Below are positions 21,361 through 34,680 of a stretch of DNA of 64,000 nucleotides, piece after piece. Source of the stretch: Ilyonectria destructans (Eukaryota > Ascomycota > Sordariomycetes > Hypocreales > Nectriaceae); the NCBI GenBank assembly GCA_020740775.1, contig JAHEWK010000011.1:806001-870000 (forward strand), written 5' to 3'. Made by a program: the position numbers and the translations under genes. The first letter of the stretch is position 1. Every line of letters starts with the position of its first letter. The notes under the pieces are model-generated. The model was not told the origin of the DNA and made no database searches. It was given only the letters and a program-made list of their open reading frames with translations.

Positions 21361-23087
21361 TTACTTCTGCTCGCTCTTGCTGTTCACCTTGGCCGCAGCA
21401 GCAGCCTCCGCCTCGGCCACCTTGCTCAGCTCAATCTCGGCCTCCACCATCTCGCCCGCAGGCTTCTTCTCCAGGCCAGCCGCCGCAGCTGTTGCGAGTC
21501 GCTCTTCCTTCTCATCAATGTCGTCCAAATCTCGGGGCGTAGCGAATCCGGTGCTCTGGCTGGCGTGGTCCTGTTCGGCCTCGTCCTCGATCAGCTCCTG
21601 CTGCTCCTTGATCACTTCTAGTCGCAGCTTGTTGGTAGCTGCGCCCTCGGCGTTGTGCACCTCAAGCTCGATCTCGTGGTAGAGCTCCTCGGGGATAGCC
21701 GAAAGCACGCCAATCAGGGCCTCGATCTGGCTGGATCCCTCGCCAGAGCCCTGTCCGTACATGTAGGCGTTGCTGAGCACCAGAAGGGTCGAGGGAACGC
21801 CCTCCATGAGACGGAGGTCCAGCCAGGTCTGAAGGTCGGCACGCATGCGTGCGGGTGAAACACTGTGGGTTCGGATGCCACGAGCCGCACACGCCATCTG
21901 GAGCTCTCCAACAGTCAGGCTGTCTACTCCCTCGTAGCTGATAGCCTTGTCGTCTCGCTTAATCTGTCGCATGCGGTGGCGGACCTGGTACCGAAGCATC
22001 ATGTCGGTTCCAAAAGTGTTGAGGTTCATGTACTTGCACATGGAAACCAGCTGGGGTCGTGACAGGTTGTCCAGCGTCAGGTCATCCCGGAACACCTTGC
22101 ACACCTTGATGACATCTTGAGCCGTGGGTGCCTCGCCCGTTGATCGGACCTTGCGGAAGAAGTTGGAGAACTCCTCCTTCTGTGCGGTGGCTACGCTTAG
22201 CGGCAGACCCGTCTCCTTGAGCGTTTGTCGGAGGAACACGCTGACATCCTTGCGGGTGGATCGCAAAAGGGTGGCCTTGGCCTCCTTGGACTTTTGTCCC
22301 TCAAATGTGCTAGGGAGCATGTTGGGAAAGAGCTTGAGGGCGAAGGGAATGAGGGCCTCGCCCAGGGGGACGATGATGAAGACGGAAAAGGGGATCAGGC
22401 GGCCGAGATCCTGGACCGTTCGCTGCAACTGCTTGTTCTCACGGCGCGTGAGTTCGTAGCCGGCCGCCATCTTCAGCGCCAACCGCCAGCTGATCTTGAC
22501 TTCGGCAACCATAAGCTTGCTGCCGTCCCAGTAGTGCTGGGCCTCCTTCTTGACCTTTTCCCACACTGTCGCCTTGACCTCCTTCTCTGCCTTGGCCACC
22601 TCCTGGGTCGCAGAACTCTCTGTCTTGGCCACTACTTCGGTCGCAGCTGGTGTCTCTTTGGTCGCATCAGCGGCCTTTACGGTACCGTCCTTTGCCGCGG
22701 CATCTTGGGTCTTGGTGTCCTTCTTGGCGGCGGCTGTGGTAGATTCCTTCGGGAGGGGCTTCTTAGCCAATTCGGCGTTGAATCCGGGGGGAGGGCCGGC
22801 TGGGGGTCCATCGGGTCGGTGATGCTCGGTGCTCATGGCCCGCATGGGGATCAAGAGGGCGATGGCTGGGATTTTGGCATGGCGGCTGACATGGCGACCG
22901 AAAACCGCAGGGGAGACTCCTCGAGAAAGGGCCCTCGCTGCGCAAATGGTCAGTTTCAATTGCCGAGGTGGTTCATGGCTCCCGCAGAAGCAGCGGACTG
23001 CGGGTCTCGCCGAGGCGGAAACTTACCGTTACCCAACAAGGGGTTCCGGGAGACGGCCCTGCGAGCGACGTTGGAGGAAGCGCTCAT
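21361..23087 (-). CDS. mdm38: LETM1-domain protein, Mdm38 type
   Basis: Exons 23087-23027 and 22937-21361 give 545 residues. It is an inner mitochondrial membrane protein needed for K+/H+ exchange and for contact with mitochondrial ribosomes. The start has a basic, Ser/Arg-rich presequence; the 89-nt intron joins LLGN to ARALSRGV. An Ala/Lys-rich linker (about 75-145) precedes the LETM1 core: RLALKMAAGYELTRRE, a membrane span around IPFSVFIIVPLGEALIPF, then the ribosome-binding-like domain with LPSTF and RYQVRHRMRQIKRDD. The tail is Ala/Glu/Lys-rich and probably coiled. Confidence 0.94.
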
Positions 23088-25031
23088 GGCGAGCGGCAGG
23101 TCTGGTGATGAAAGATCGAGGGTGGGCAATGTCTGACGGATCTCGCAATAGAACAACTGGACGATGGTGATGCAGGAGGGAGGAAGTGGATGCGCAGCAA
23201 GGTTATAGAGGCGCTGCCCACTAAAGGTAATAATAGTGTAGTTGTGGTGGTTACTACGAGCACGGGACGGGATGGGAGATGCGCCTGGCGGGAAGCGGAA
23301 GAGCTGGCGATCCGACCGGGCCGGCGGCCGCATTATCTTTGTCCCGGGGCATCTTTGAGTGTCTCTGGGCGTCTAGGCTGGCTTCGGCAGACACCGACGT
23401 CACGTGGGGCTCGGCTTCCGGTTTCTTGTTGAGCGCGAGCCCCATACATGTGACTTCCGGCTCCGGCGTGATTGGTGAGACACTCGGCGGCCAGGGCGAA
23501 AAGGTACGTATAGACGGATACGTAAGTCTCTGCTCAGCTCGCCCAACAACTGCGATTGGAACCTCCGGCAGTAAACTCCGAAGCATGGAATTGAGGCACA
23601 GTCATCCACTGGATACTGACACGTTGGCAATTCGCCTTTGTGAGTTGTCGATTATCATATCTTCCTTCCGCGTGACGCCGCTCTTTTGGGCATCCATGAA
23701 ATGGGCCTCGATGAAAAGGGCATCCCATGGTCTACATGCCGATTAGTATATCCAAACCAACTCTCAATTCGCTGGCCCGCTTCTACCCGATATCGGTCGT
23801 GCCCTGACGGACCTGTCAACGAGACATTTGAGGGGACGAGACAGGGGTGGTGAGACATTCAGGGCCACTGTCCTCTTTTCCATGGAGACGAGGCCTGCCG
23901 GAAACGCTAGTGAGCCAGAGCCACTTTACGCCCCCATCTGCGTCACTAACTAAGGAACGCCCAAGTGACGCAATGCGATGATGCATGGAGCCGATAGGGC
24001 AGCACTCCGAATCCGATGCTTCCTATTTGCCGAAAGCATTGGGCAAATGCGAAGTGTCTAAGCGATGAAACCGGTGGTTTTCATCCGGTGGTTTCCGCCC
24101 AGTGCATTCTGGCCACGTTTAAGCCAGTTGCGACGAGTTGGGTTCGGTAGATTTCTCGACGTCTGCGTTGCTCGCGGCTTGTAGTGAAAAAGGAGTGAAT
24201 ACCTGAACCTAGAATCACGGAAACGCACATTTCAAGCAGGCTTAGTGTTACGTGGTTTTCTTTCGCGAAACCCCCGTAGCGTCGTAAACCCAATGCCATT
24301 CATTCTCGAATTATCGAGTTTGTGCCACATGGCACTCATACTCCTTCCGAGCCTGAACTAGACCTAGCAATTTTTCAAATTACGGTCAGTGTTTAACAGT
24401 CTTCAACATAAATAGTGCCACGAGACGTCTTGGTCCTAGTGGAAAACTGTTCGCATAAGGCCGGGGGACAGGTCCTTATCTCCAATGTCCGTCCTTGCTA
24501 GCCCCGCTGGAGTGGAGAAGCTTCCAACAACATGCGCAACCGGTGATGACCGAGGTCCGACAAGAGTGAGCTTCTTAGCCTGGCTGGTTTGTCAAAAGTG
24601 AGCCCGATTATTACTACTAGTATGCCTTTGAGTCAGCGATTAGTGTTGCTGGGCTCGCTGGGAAATTCGACTATGGTCACTTCGGTAAGAAGGCGTGTTC
24701 GGCTTGATCTATGGCTTTTTAATTTGAATATATGTCGGTCACGGTCTGGTATTGGTTGGCAGGTGAAGTCTCTAGGTAACCCAGTGTGTTGATAGCTAAG
24801 GAGCGTGCATTCTATGAAAGTGTAGTTGTCCGTACATATAATTAATGATCATGGAGCGAGCCTCGCGCTTCTTTCATGGTTGGGTAGAGAATAATTATGG
24901 TACCGCCAGCAACTTGAGGTAGGTTGTGCTACCCGAGACACTCAATGATCCCCGCGACAAGAACCGATTCAACCATATCAAATAATCAGAAGTATCTCAA
25001 CCATTAAAAGGACGAGACACTTCAACCCAAT
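23088..25031. other. intergenic, LETM1 promoter and MFS 3' region
   Basis: 1.94 kb without a supportable gene. The first 300 bp must hold the mdm38 promoter. Composition becomes AT-richer towards the MFS gene. Confidence 0.5.
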
Positions 25032-26734
25032 CTAAATGGCAAACCGGAACCTGGGACTCCTCTCACCCATGGCTTCAATCTCTAGCTGCGTCTTACCCTC
25101 CATCAAATAGTCCTGCTTCCCCTCATCACGCAACTTGTTCTGTCTCCGGAAGTGTAGGTGCAAAATCACGTTAAGAGTGAGGGAAAAGGCTAGCATGCCC
25201 ATGCTCGCCGCGTAACCGGGGCGGAAAGTAGGCTCGTACTGTTTGGCGAAGAGAAACGGCGAGGCGACGCCCGACGAGTTGCCAATGGTGAGATGCATGC
25301 CCGTCGAGAAGGCTCGCTTGCCGTAGCGAGGATTGTTGGTCGGAACCCAAGCGAACGAGATGCCCGAAGAGACGAAGATGCCAATGGCCACGAAGCAGCA
25401 GCCCGTATACGAGACCGCAGATCCCTTGTTTGCGATGAGCATGCCGTACCCAATGATGGACGAAATGATGCCGCCCATCACAAATGGGCCCCGTAGCTGA
25501 GTGAGATCGCTGGCGCGGGCGCATATGAGGTAGACAATTGCGCCCACGGCGTACACGGGGACTGTCATTGCCTGCACCTCAGCAGAGGTCCACGTCCCGA
25601 GCTGGTGAATGATGGTAGGAAGGAAGACGACGAACGAGTACAGCATGGTCAATGTTGGGAACAGGGCGAAGCAGTAGGCCCAGGTGGTCCAATCCCTCAT
25701 GCCGTCTTTGACGTCTGCCATGTCCATTTCACGAAGGTTAGGCGCCTTACCAACCTGCGACTCGTGGATGCGGAGCAAGTTTCTCTTGTCCTCGTCAGAA
25801 AGAAACTTCGCCGTCTCCGGACTGTTCGGTAGGACAAAGACAATCACCACGCCTGTCACAATAGTGGGGAGGCCGTTGATGAGAATAATCCACCTCCAGG
25901 CACGCCATCCTGCGTAGCCATCCATGAAGCTGATCCCGTACGCCACGAGACCACCAGCGACCCCTGAGAGGGCCGCAGTTGAGTAGAAGTATGCGATTCG
26001 CAAGGCTAGGCTGCGGCGGCTGTAGAACATGGACAGGTACAGCACGACTCCAGGGAAGAAGCCAGCTTCGCAAAGGCCAAGCAGTAGACGGCAGGCGATG
26101 AGAGACCCCAGGTTGTTAACGAAGGAACTGAACGTTGCGACGATACCCCAAGCGAGGGTCAAGCCAGCAAGATATCGGGCGGGCTTGAGACGCTTAATGA
26201 TCATATTGGACGGAGCTTCGAAAAGCTATTATGTGATGCTTGTGGTCAGCTGTGTGTTCAGAGGAAGGCATGGAATAATCCGGCTCGATGCTTACACAGT
26301 AGGTGATGAAGAGGACCGAAACCGAAAGCTGGAATTGCGATCCTTTCAGGTTTAAGTCTTCCTCTAGGCCGAACAGACGCGCATTTCCAATGTTGACTAT
26401 GTGAGAAAGGACGTTAGTTCAGCATCACTGAGTGAAATAAACGAACATGGGTAACCCGCGTCTGAGTCGAACCCACATAGGGGAGGCAAGAAAAGAAAAA
26501 CGCACCTCGATCCATCATGTTCATGAGATAGACCCACATCACCATAGGAATGATGCGGTAGTCCAGCTTCCTCGTGACCGCACGCTCGGTCGCCTTGTCG
26601 ACGAACTCAGCATCGTTGCCCGGCGCTTCCTCCAAGCCCTCAACCTTCCAAGACTCGGAATCGGAGGCCTTGGACCCAGAGGACTTCTCTGGAATCGCAC
26701 TCCCGCGGGGGGTTTGGGAGATGTTATCGCTCAT
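25032..26734 (-). CDS. MFS transporter, allantoate permease (Dal5/anion-cation symporter) group
   Basis: Exons 26734-26506, 26396-26296 and 26225-25032 give 507 residues. A hydrophilic N-terminus of about 60 residues leads into DYRIIPMVMWVYLMNMMDRVNIGNARLFGLEEDL, the signature start of the ACS family once the 109-nt intron is removed. The second splice joins FITYC to LFEAPSNM, and the next block is LGLCEAGFFPGVVLYLS. About twelve hydrophobic spans can be counted. Family members carry organic anions such as allantoate, nicotinate, biotin or pantothenate; the substrate here cannot be read from sequence. It lies alone between two long gene-poor stretches. Confidence 0.9.
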
Positions 26735-29700
26735 GTCTTGAAACTTGCGTCAGACTTTGAGGTGAAAGAAAAAGAGGCAGGGATGTGCTTTGGAAAAGTA
26801 CCAAAAGGAAAGTGGTAGCTGTGGTGGAACAAGGCTGGGTGGATGCAGAGTATTTATGAGCAAGAGGAAGGGTAGATCATTGACCGCTACAGAAGGCACC
26901 AAAGCAAATCAATCAGAAATCCCCCTTTTCTGTTTACCTCATTCAATCATACCTCCGGATCCCCGCACTCAACCAAGAAGATAGAATGGAGAAAGCCCCG
27001 GCTCTAGATTCTTGGCATCGTCAACCGTCAAGTCAGGGCAGCCGCTTCCACGCAAGCCACCCATCTCACCGTTGCGGTGGTCCATCACGCTTCCATCTTT
27101 TCTGGGGAGCTTCTGGAGAACCCAAGGCGCAAAAGCTTGTTATGTGCCCACTTATTGCTCCGTTTGGTGAGATCGTCCGGGGCTCATCTTCTCTCAATCT
27201 CTCCCCGCATGCCAAGGTTCTCAGCCATCACACTCACTGAGTGGGAGGCGGGTATCATTGGATCTCAGATCAAACTATTAGGTACGCGGCCGTCATCGTA
27301 CGCCCGGGTGAGAGGATGCAGATTCTAAGATCCGAGGTAAATGGTCATTAACGTGGCAACAACGTGGCCCATCTTGGCTTTGACCCAAAGCGTGTAAGTA
27401 TCAACAAATAGACTTCCAAGCAGGACGAATTGAAAACACCAAGCAACATCTCGTCATATTTACTAGCCGAGTATTGCTTTAGCTTCTTGGCCTTATGCGT
27501 CGTGGAAGATATGGTTGCAACGTAGAGTGTGTCTTGTGTCTTACAAATTCATTTCTCATCAGACAACCAAGGCTTGGCCAACGCCTTGTCACGCGCACAT
27601 GCTCGTCACGACGTCACACTGGCCTAGGTGCCGAGCCTTATTTTGATGGGATGGGAGAGTGGCATTGCAACGGCGGGTAAATAATGTTGCCAACCTTTAT
27701 TCTAATACGCTGATTTTCGTTATGCGACGGCGCTTGGCGCTTGGCGCCTATGCTTGGCTGTCTATCTCAGCCTTTTTTGACGATAATTCAAGGCGGGGAA
27801 GATAGCCAAGAAACTCATGTGCGGAGTAGTGACAAGCCAGACTTCTGTATGCCGTGACACTATTATGGAAATTGCTGCATTTGAGATTGGACACGTTTCC
27901 AATCAGATCCATCTCTCACCGTCAGAGGCCATATTTCAGCGCCCCATTCCTCTTACGTGATGATCTTATACTCTATCGTCTTTTCTCAGTGCTTGGCCAC
28001 CACCCCTTAGCTGATCAGTGATATCAGCCCTTTCAGAACCTGACGCTCTTCTGGTTATTTTCTCCACCTGACCGGTGTTCCCTTTGGTCCGGTTTGGTTG
28101 CCGAATGTGCATCTGCGAGAACCGAATGTGAACTGTGCTCTCATCACCACGTGGCGCAATAACGGCACCTAACGAAGTGGAATCGATGTACAAGATAATT
28201 TTCATCTTGTCTCTTTTCTCTTTTCTCCTTTCTCTTTTCTTTTCTCCCCTTCTTTATGGGACTTGGTGAGTGACACCCAAAATAATACTGGCTCGCGTCT
28301 ATTGCATACTTATTATATGATCTCTTCTGGCTATTTATTTTCAAGCATGGTGGTTTAAAATTAAAGTGAGGATATTTTGCATATTTTGTACTAGTTATTA
28401 CTATGATGACGGCGCAGATAGGCAACTCGTGTTTTCATGGGGTTTGAGTGCCTAACTTGCAAGGCTCAGTACGTACGATTGGAGATTCGCCAACATAAAG
28501 TAATCGGACTTGATTTTTCCCTTTCGGCATTGATATGCCTTGCGCCGTGACATATTGCCACGAGATTCATCCAGGCAAAAGCATAAAGCCAAAGCTATCA
28601 TTTCGGTCTGTCAATTTCTTTGTAATCTTGCTAGCTATAAAGACAGCACATCGGCAAGGGTGAAGGTAAGGGATACCAAAGCCTCCTTACAGGTAGCTCC
28701 GGAGAGGCTACTAGAATTGAGACGTATGCTGTAAGAGGTTCAGTTGCAAAGTTCCAATAACGTCTATCTATTGAGGGGTTGGTCAGGGTTGGGTTGTTAA
28801 GGACCAAAAGGCAGAAAGAGAAGCTCAGAGTATGTGTGTAAATTGGGTTATTTTATAACCTGCAAGAATCGCCTAATATATGCCCATCCTTCGGTGAGAA
28901 CAATCCTCGCCTCACGTATTTTGACTGTGCAGCCGATGCCTGGGTATAAACTTAGCTGCGTGATCCACTTAAGGCCAGCCGACGGACTAGCAACTGATGC
29001 ACTCTTTCCGCAGTATCCAACAGCCCCTTCTTCGAACCCTCGGCTGATACCAGCTTATTGGAAGTAAGAATGGGGCTAAACACATAATACTGGTATGATA
29101 CTGCTAAGTGACTGTCCAGTGCACATGATACCATGTCTCAGAGCATGAATCCCTCGCACACTTGATCAAAGTTGAGTCCCCAAGGAGCGTTGCTATTAAA
29201 GCTACCCCACTTCGAGCATCATGGTAGGTGAAAGTGGATGTCTTCTTGGTGAGCTAAGTCTTCCATTTGATTACCCCTTTTCTCCCTTCACTCATGAGCT
29301 TCACTACCATAATAAATGGACACGGCGAGATAATGACGAGCAGAACCACCTATTTTAATGGACTGAGATGATAACCGGTCTCTAAATTTCCACTTGCAAC
29401 TTGACATAATGTCCCATTCTGCAGGAAACTATGCCTCAAATAAGCTAAGATATCTCAACAAGAGCGGAGGTATCCAATTCAACATGAATAACGTGGCTTA
29501 CATAAGTTTGTCTATAAAGGAGACATCTTTACTCTCCATCTTTTTCCCTCAAAAGGCTGGAAGAGTCGTTCAGGGCATGTTAGAGGCCTCAAATACCGCA
29601 AGTCGGTAACTTCGGTACGCTGCCGAACGAGCGATTCCGTATCGAGTAAGAGTTCGCACTTCACAAGGACTGGGGTCAGAAATCAAACGTCAGGCCTGAA

Positions 29701-30039
29701 TTTAACAGGCCAGTGATTGCTGAAAAATGGAGTCATTGCGGATGAACATCGGCCGTTCGCCTTTCAGATTGTATCTGCTCGCTCTTTGGATCCGGGGCGG
29801 ATATCCGATTGGAAGCACATCAAGACTATCTCCAGAGAGGCTAGATATCCATCATATTTATGGTTGAGGGATCCGCTTTGTAGCGGGGAAAAGACGTCCG
29901 TTATGCGGGGGTAGGCGGCAACCAAACGCGGGAATGTGTCCACCACTTGGTCTGGAAGAGATAAAAGGACTCGCAAGGCCGCGTCGTGTCGCAGCCGATC
30001 TTGCTTTCACTACTATTTCCCAAGAATCCACTTAAATTT
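26735..30039. other. long gene-poor stretch, 3.3 kb
   Basis: No coding region could be supported on either strand. AT-rich patches alternate with ordinary sequence. A polypyrimidine tract (mostly T and C) runs from about 28204 to 28250. I found no transposase, reverse transcriptase or terminal repeats. The first 200 bp or so is the MFS promoter. Confidence 0.5.
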
Positions 30040-30699
30040 ATGCTTAAAATGAGTCAAACTATTCTCACACGCCAAACTTCGATTACTGCCGCCTTATCCA
30101 AGGTGCAGGATGCATTCCAGAAACCAGTGGATCCATTGCCGATCCCTCTCCCGTCTTCCGATGTAAGCCTTCTTTCACAGCATTGCAATTTTGGCGAGCC
30201 TCATCACTGACCTCACTTGGGTATGTAGGTCAATGAGCTCAAGCTTAGTGGGGACTCCTTTACCCTAGAATCGTTCACTACCGAGGATGCCATCGTGCTG
30301 GGAAACTTACTCCTTGCTCGCCTCATGCCCTATGCCAAAGAGCAGCCAGCTATCATTTCCATCGCTCACGCCAATTCCCATATCGTCTTCCAAAGTGCTA
30401 CTGGCCCAGGTACAGTACTGGAGAACGAGAGCTGGGTGCGGCGTAAGAGAAACACTATCATGAGATTTGGGCGCAGCTCATGGTACATGAATTGTATGTT
30501 CGAGGGCGATCATGAGAAATTCTTTTCACTGTTCGCTATTGGGCCTGAGAAGAGGAGCGAGTATGCAATCGCCGGTGGCGGTGTCCCTATTCGCGTCAAG
30601 GGCTTTGAGGGTGTTGTGGCCACAGTTGTTGTCAGTGGATTAAAGCAGGAGGAGGACCATGGAGTGATTGCGGATGTCATCAAGGAGAACTGGAAATAA
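30040..30699 (+). CDS. UPF0303 / heme-degrading-like domain protein
   Basis: Exons 30040-30162 and 30229-30699 give 197 residues, close to yeast YBR137W. The family has a compact HbpS/GlcG-like alpha-beta fold. Visible blocks are TEDAIVLGNLLLARLMPY near the domain start, ENESWVRRKRNTIMRFGRSSWYM in the middle, and GGGVPIRVKGFEGVVATVVVSGL near the end, which fit the UPF0303 pattern. Function is not settled; yeast YBR137W has been linked to tail-anchored protein insertion. The ATG at 30040 is followed by another at 30049, and either could be used. It stands alone in gene-poor DNA. Confidence 0.85.
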
Positions 30700-33600
30700 T
30701 TCAACATGAGACGATAAATGCATAATGTGTTGATATCTTACCCCGAGTTTGCGAAACCGTCTTAATAGATACCTTCACATCTAGCAAATCTCGGCCTTCA
30801 ACCTTCTTTATACACTGCCCTCAGTTCTCACCGCATTCTACCCCGAAAACTCTGGACTACAGGCCTTGAAGGAGCCGTTGGCTTCCACAAGAATTTGTCC
30901 ACTTGGCGTTTAGATCTGGAAATGGCTTCGTCCGACGGCACCACCATTGGTCTAGAGACTGTCCAGAACTAAGTCAGAGGGATGGCATCTCCCTTGTTCA
31001 AGGCCACAGAGTAAGCGCCACTAACGTTTGATGCCTAGGTTCTGCTCGTCTCAAAGGTAGAGTTGTCATCATCTTAGTCGTTGTATGCAGCATGGTCCGT
31101 CCAAGATAGCTGTTGTTTTCGATATAATCCCTGGAAGTTGAAAAGGTGTATGTGTGTCCGGCTCCTTTGCGATAAAGAAGCCATCACAGGAATGTGTCAC
31201 CGCACCCCCATATATTAGCCAATACTTCTAAAAGAAGCCGATGGAGTTGAAAAGTGAATTTTACACTTATGATTTTTCAGAGTTTATTGCTCCATGCATT
31301 CTTTTGCAATACTTAGTGCCCACAGTAACTTCAAGCGACTTTGCTGCTGAGAGTGCAGTTGAGCTTGACAACGGTTCAGCTCGATACACTTCATACGGCT
31401 GGCGGATCGAAAGAAAGTATTGCATGAAACACAACAGGAACTTTATTGGAGATGCTCAGCGTATCTACCTCTTGAATTTTTGGAAACCATTAGATGTACT
31501 GTACACAAACTGATCGTTGAACTAAACGGGCACACTTCTTTCACCAAGCTGCTAAGCATTAGCTCGTGAGCAGATACTTGGCGGATAATTTTGTGAACAT
31601 GAAAATTCGCGTCCGTGACTGCCTACTTACCTAGAAGTGTCTGCGATAGGTATTGCAACAATGCTGTCAGTGAGAGGTGTTCTACTATGAGTTGAAGGTG
31701 GCAGTGGAGTGCCCAATCTGAAGGACCTTTCCCTGGGAAATTTTATCTTTGCACTTGATTGGTATTCGGGTAATTTGCGTCTTTAGGTAATTCCGAAGGG
31801 TTTTATTTGGATGTATGCGCTATCTTATATCAAGGCTGAGACGCGATTCTAATGGCTAGCGGCGAGACAGTTGCGAGGCAAGATGCTAAGGGAAATGATA
31901 CTGTTGTCTCAAACGATGGGTACTGTAATAGAATCCGGACGTTTATTGTTTATGGTATCTTTGGATGACATCATATCATCACTCGGTGAAGAGATTGAAC
32001 ATCTAATTGGAGAGCCTTCAAGATGGGGTTTGGCGAAAAAGATAATCCACTGACATCAATTTTTAAATTTGTGGTCGGCGAAGCCACATCAATAGACGCG
32101 GTACAAACCCAAACCTTTAGAATATTTCGATTGCTCGTTACCAGAACCCCTTGGGTTCGATATTTTATACGTCGCACTGTAGCCTCTTATCCACAGGGAC
32201 TCTGCAGATGTGCCTCTTGTTTTGAGGCTGAGATTGATCTAGACCTCGACGAGGTCCTGCACAGGTGAGACGCCCTGCGCGCAAGGAAGAAACGAAAGAA
32301 CAGTGCACTGCGGATATGGGGATGGGCGGGAGTTGATGATTGGTACCTGGCCAAGGATGAGGCTGCATCGTATCTTTTGCTCTCTACGTGCAGACTTGGT
32401 GCATGGAGATATCCTGAAGGAAGAAGAAGCTGATCAATGAGGCGTGCAATACAAAAGCACATCAAGACGTATTTAGAGATGCCTGGGCACCGTTGAACAT
32501 CTGATAGCAAATACTACCTGCTGTGGCTGCTATTTGGACCGGTGCCGCCCGCCCCCTCGTCCACGTGCCAGGTGGCGAATGCCCCTCGTCCGAGAGGCGT
32601 GCGTAAGCTGCCGCTGTCAACTGGCCGTGATTCCATTCTGACGTATGGAATGCCTGCAATAGGCCCGGGTGGTGATAGGGTCGCAGCATTAATGCAGGTT
32701 CGCGGCCAGTAAGATGAGAACGGGTGAATGGATGGGATGGATCGGGGAACGGATTTACGGTCGGTGGACTTTGATACCGAGACTCCCACTCCCATGCTCA
32801 CTAAGCATGCGACTGGTGGAAGACGAAAGCAAGATGGAGGGGAACTGAGGTGGACTTGTTTCCGATAGTTACTCTGCATCGATGCCTAGTTACCTTAAGT
32901 ACCGCTAGTCCTATTAATAATGCCCCCTCTCCATTTCCCCATGATCCGCCTACCTTCGGCGTGTCTATTTCCCCGGACGGAGTTTGGGGACTTTACGCCT
33001 TTTCCCCAGGTCTTGTCTCACATGTGCCCCCGAGATCCTCCGGAGGTTCGGAGCCCGGCGGCATTCGGTACGTACTGTTTCGCGCAGGAACCAAGAGCAA
33101 TGTAGTAATGTGCGTTGAAGTGAGAAAAGGCAGCGACGTGAGAGGCTGGAAACGAGCGACAATCCTGGGGGAAGATGCATGGCGGGTGGCCCCTGCCCAC
33201 CCTGGAGAACAGTAGCCCGGGCCCGGCCACGGACCTGCCACGGGTCTTTGGCTTGGCAGTGGCCAGTGCACGCGTTTTCTGCGGTGGTGGCTTCCTTGCT
33301 TCCTCGCGGCAGGAAGGAACGGTGCCCTCAACACACATTCCCCGGCCGCTCATTCGTCCATTCGCTGGCTTCTCAACACCGTCCCTCCGGTACCCCCGCT
33401 ATCCTTCTACCTTCCACCCTCCACCTTCGTCCTCTTCTTCTTCTTTCTATCACACCTCTTTCTCTGCTCTGCTATATCCGTCCTTGGGTTTCCTGTACTT
33501 CTTCCTTGCATCAGCGTCACTTGAGATTATGGCCTTCTTCTTCTGCTGAAATTGCGCCCCTCTATCCGGTCCGCTATTGCGTTCCACTGACAGACGCACA

Positions 33601-33784
33601 CCCCTGCTTGTCTCAACACTCCAGCCGTTGGAATTGTCACCTCCGGCCGCGCCCGCTCCTCTCGGACCACTCTCTGGTACCGACACCACACCACGAAGCA
33701 CGAACTTCCACGACCCCCTCTCTCGAAATCCTCGTGGCGCGTGCAATTGTGCAATCGACGGCCTAGTTTCTGCGGTCGCCTAGA
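30700..33784. other. long gene-poor stretch, 3.1 kb
   Basis: No supportable gene. The left two thirds are AT-rich; from about 33190 the DNA becomes C/T-rich and is the promoter and leader of the adenylate kinase gene. Short open pieces around 30800-31000 and 31241-31513 look like chance frames or decayed sequence. Confidence 0.5.
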
Positions 33785-34680
33785 ATGAGACTGAACAAAG
33801 CTGCAAGGGTTATCCTCTTTGGCGCACCCGGCGTGGGCAAAGGAACGCAGAGCGAGCGCCTGCTCAATCGCTTTCCTCAACTCAACACCATCAGCACTGG
33901 CGATCTCCTGCGACACAATGTCAAGAACAGGACCCCTCTCGGTGAGTGTCCTCGACTCCGACTCTTCCCCTCCAGCTCCCCGCCTTCCGGTCTCTCCGTT
34001 GCTAACCACCGTGCGCTGCAGGTATCAAGGTCGAGAGCACAATGAAGTCGGGTGGCCTCGTCGCCGACGACCTCATGCTCCGCCTCATTTCCAACGAACT
34101 TTTCACTCGTGGCTGGCTCAAAGGTCAAGGACCTCCGAGCGTCATGACCCTTGCTTCCGAGGCCACCACCTTCTTCGAACACTCCTCGTACCGCCCACCT
34201 CAAATTGATACCCTTGTCGCCTCTCCCTTCCACTTCGACGAGCACACCCCGCCCCGCGTTTCCAACGACCCCGCTGCCTCCTTCATCCTCGATGGTTTCC
34301 CCCGTACCGCCCCCCAGGCCGGTACTCTCGACAAGATCGTCCCAATCAACCTGGTTGTGTCCATCAAGACTCCGCTCTCCGTCATCATGGAGCGCATCGC
34401 CGGTCGCTGGGTCCACGAGCCGTCGGGCCGTGTCTACAACACCTCCTTCAACACCCCGCGTGTCCCCGGCCGCGACGACGTCACTGGGGAGCCCCTCATC
34501 CAGCGGGCCGACGACTCCGAGGAAATCTACCGCGCCCGCTTCCGGAAGTTCCAGGAAACGAGTGAGCCAGTCCTCAACCACTATGCCAAGAAGGGCGTAC
34601 TCGTCGAAGTCGAGGGCATGAGCAGCGACGAAATCAGCCCAAAACTATACAAAGAGTTTGAGAAGCGATTCGTCCAATGA
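33785..34680 (+). CDS. adk2: adenylate kinase, mitochondrial GTP:AMP phosphotransferase type
   Basis: Exons 33785-33941 and 34022-34680 give 271 residues. It moves phosphate between nucleoside triphosphate and AMP. The P-loop [10 protein letters not shown] (13-22), STGDLLR, DGFPRT and the LID block [13 protein letters not shown] are all present, followed by the arginine-rich [16 protein letters not shown]. The LID has no zinc cysteines, as in the long eukaryotic form. About 45-50 residues are inserted between the AMP-binding helix region (LFTRGWL) and DGFPRT. The short basic N-terminus fits an uncleaved matrix signal, so the Adk2/AK3 class is preferred over cytosolic Adk1. Intron 80 nt. Confidence 0.92.

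Noticed and set aside
22225..23136. Long plus-strand frame (303 codons) opposite mdm38
   Set aside because: Antisense shadow of a secure LETM1 gene and crosses its intron.
30800..31060. Possible remnant of a gene on the plus strand
   Set aside because: Short readable pieces in different frames with no domain; could not be joined by credible introns.
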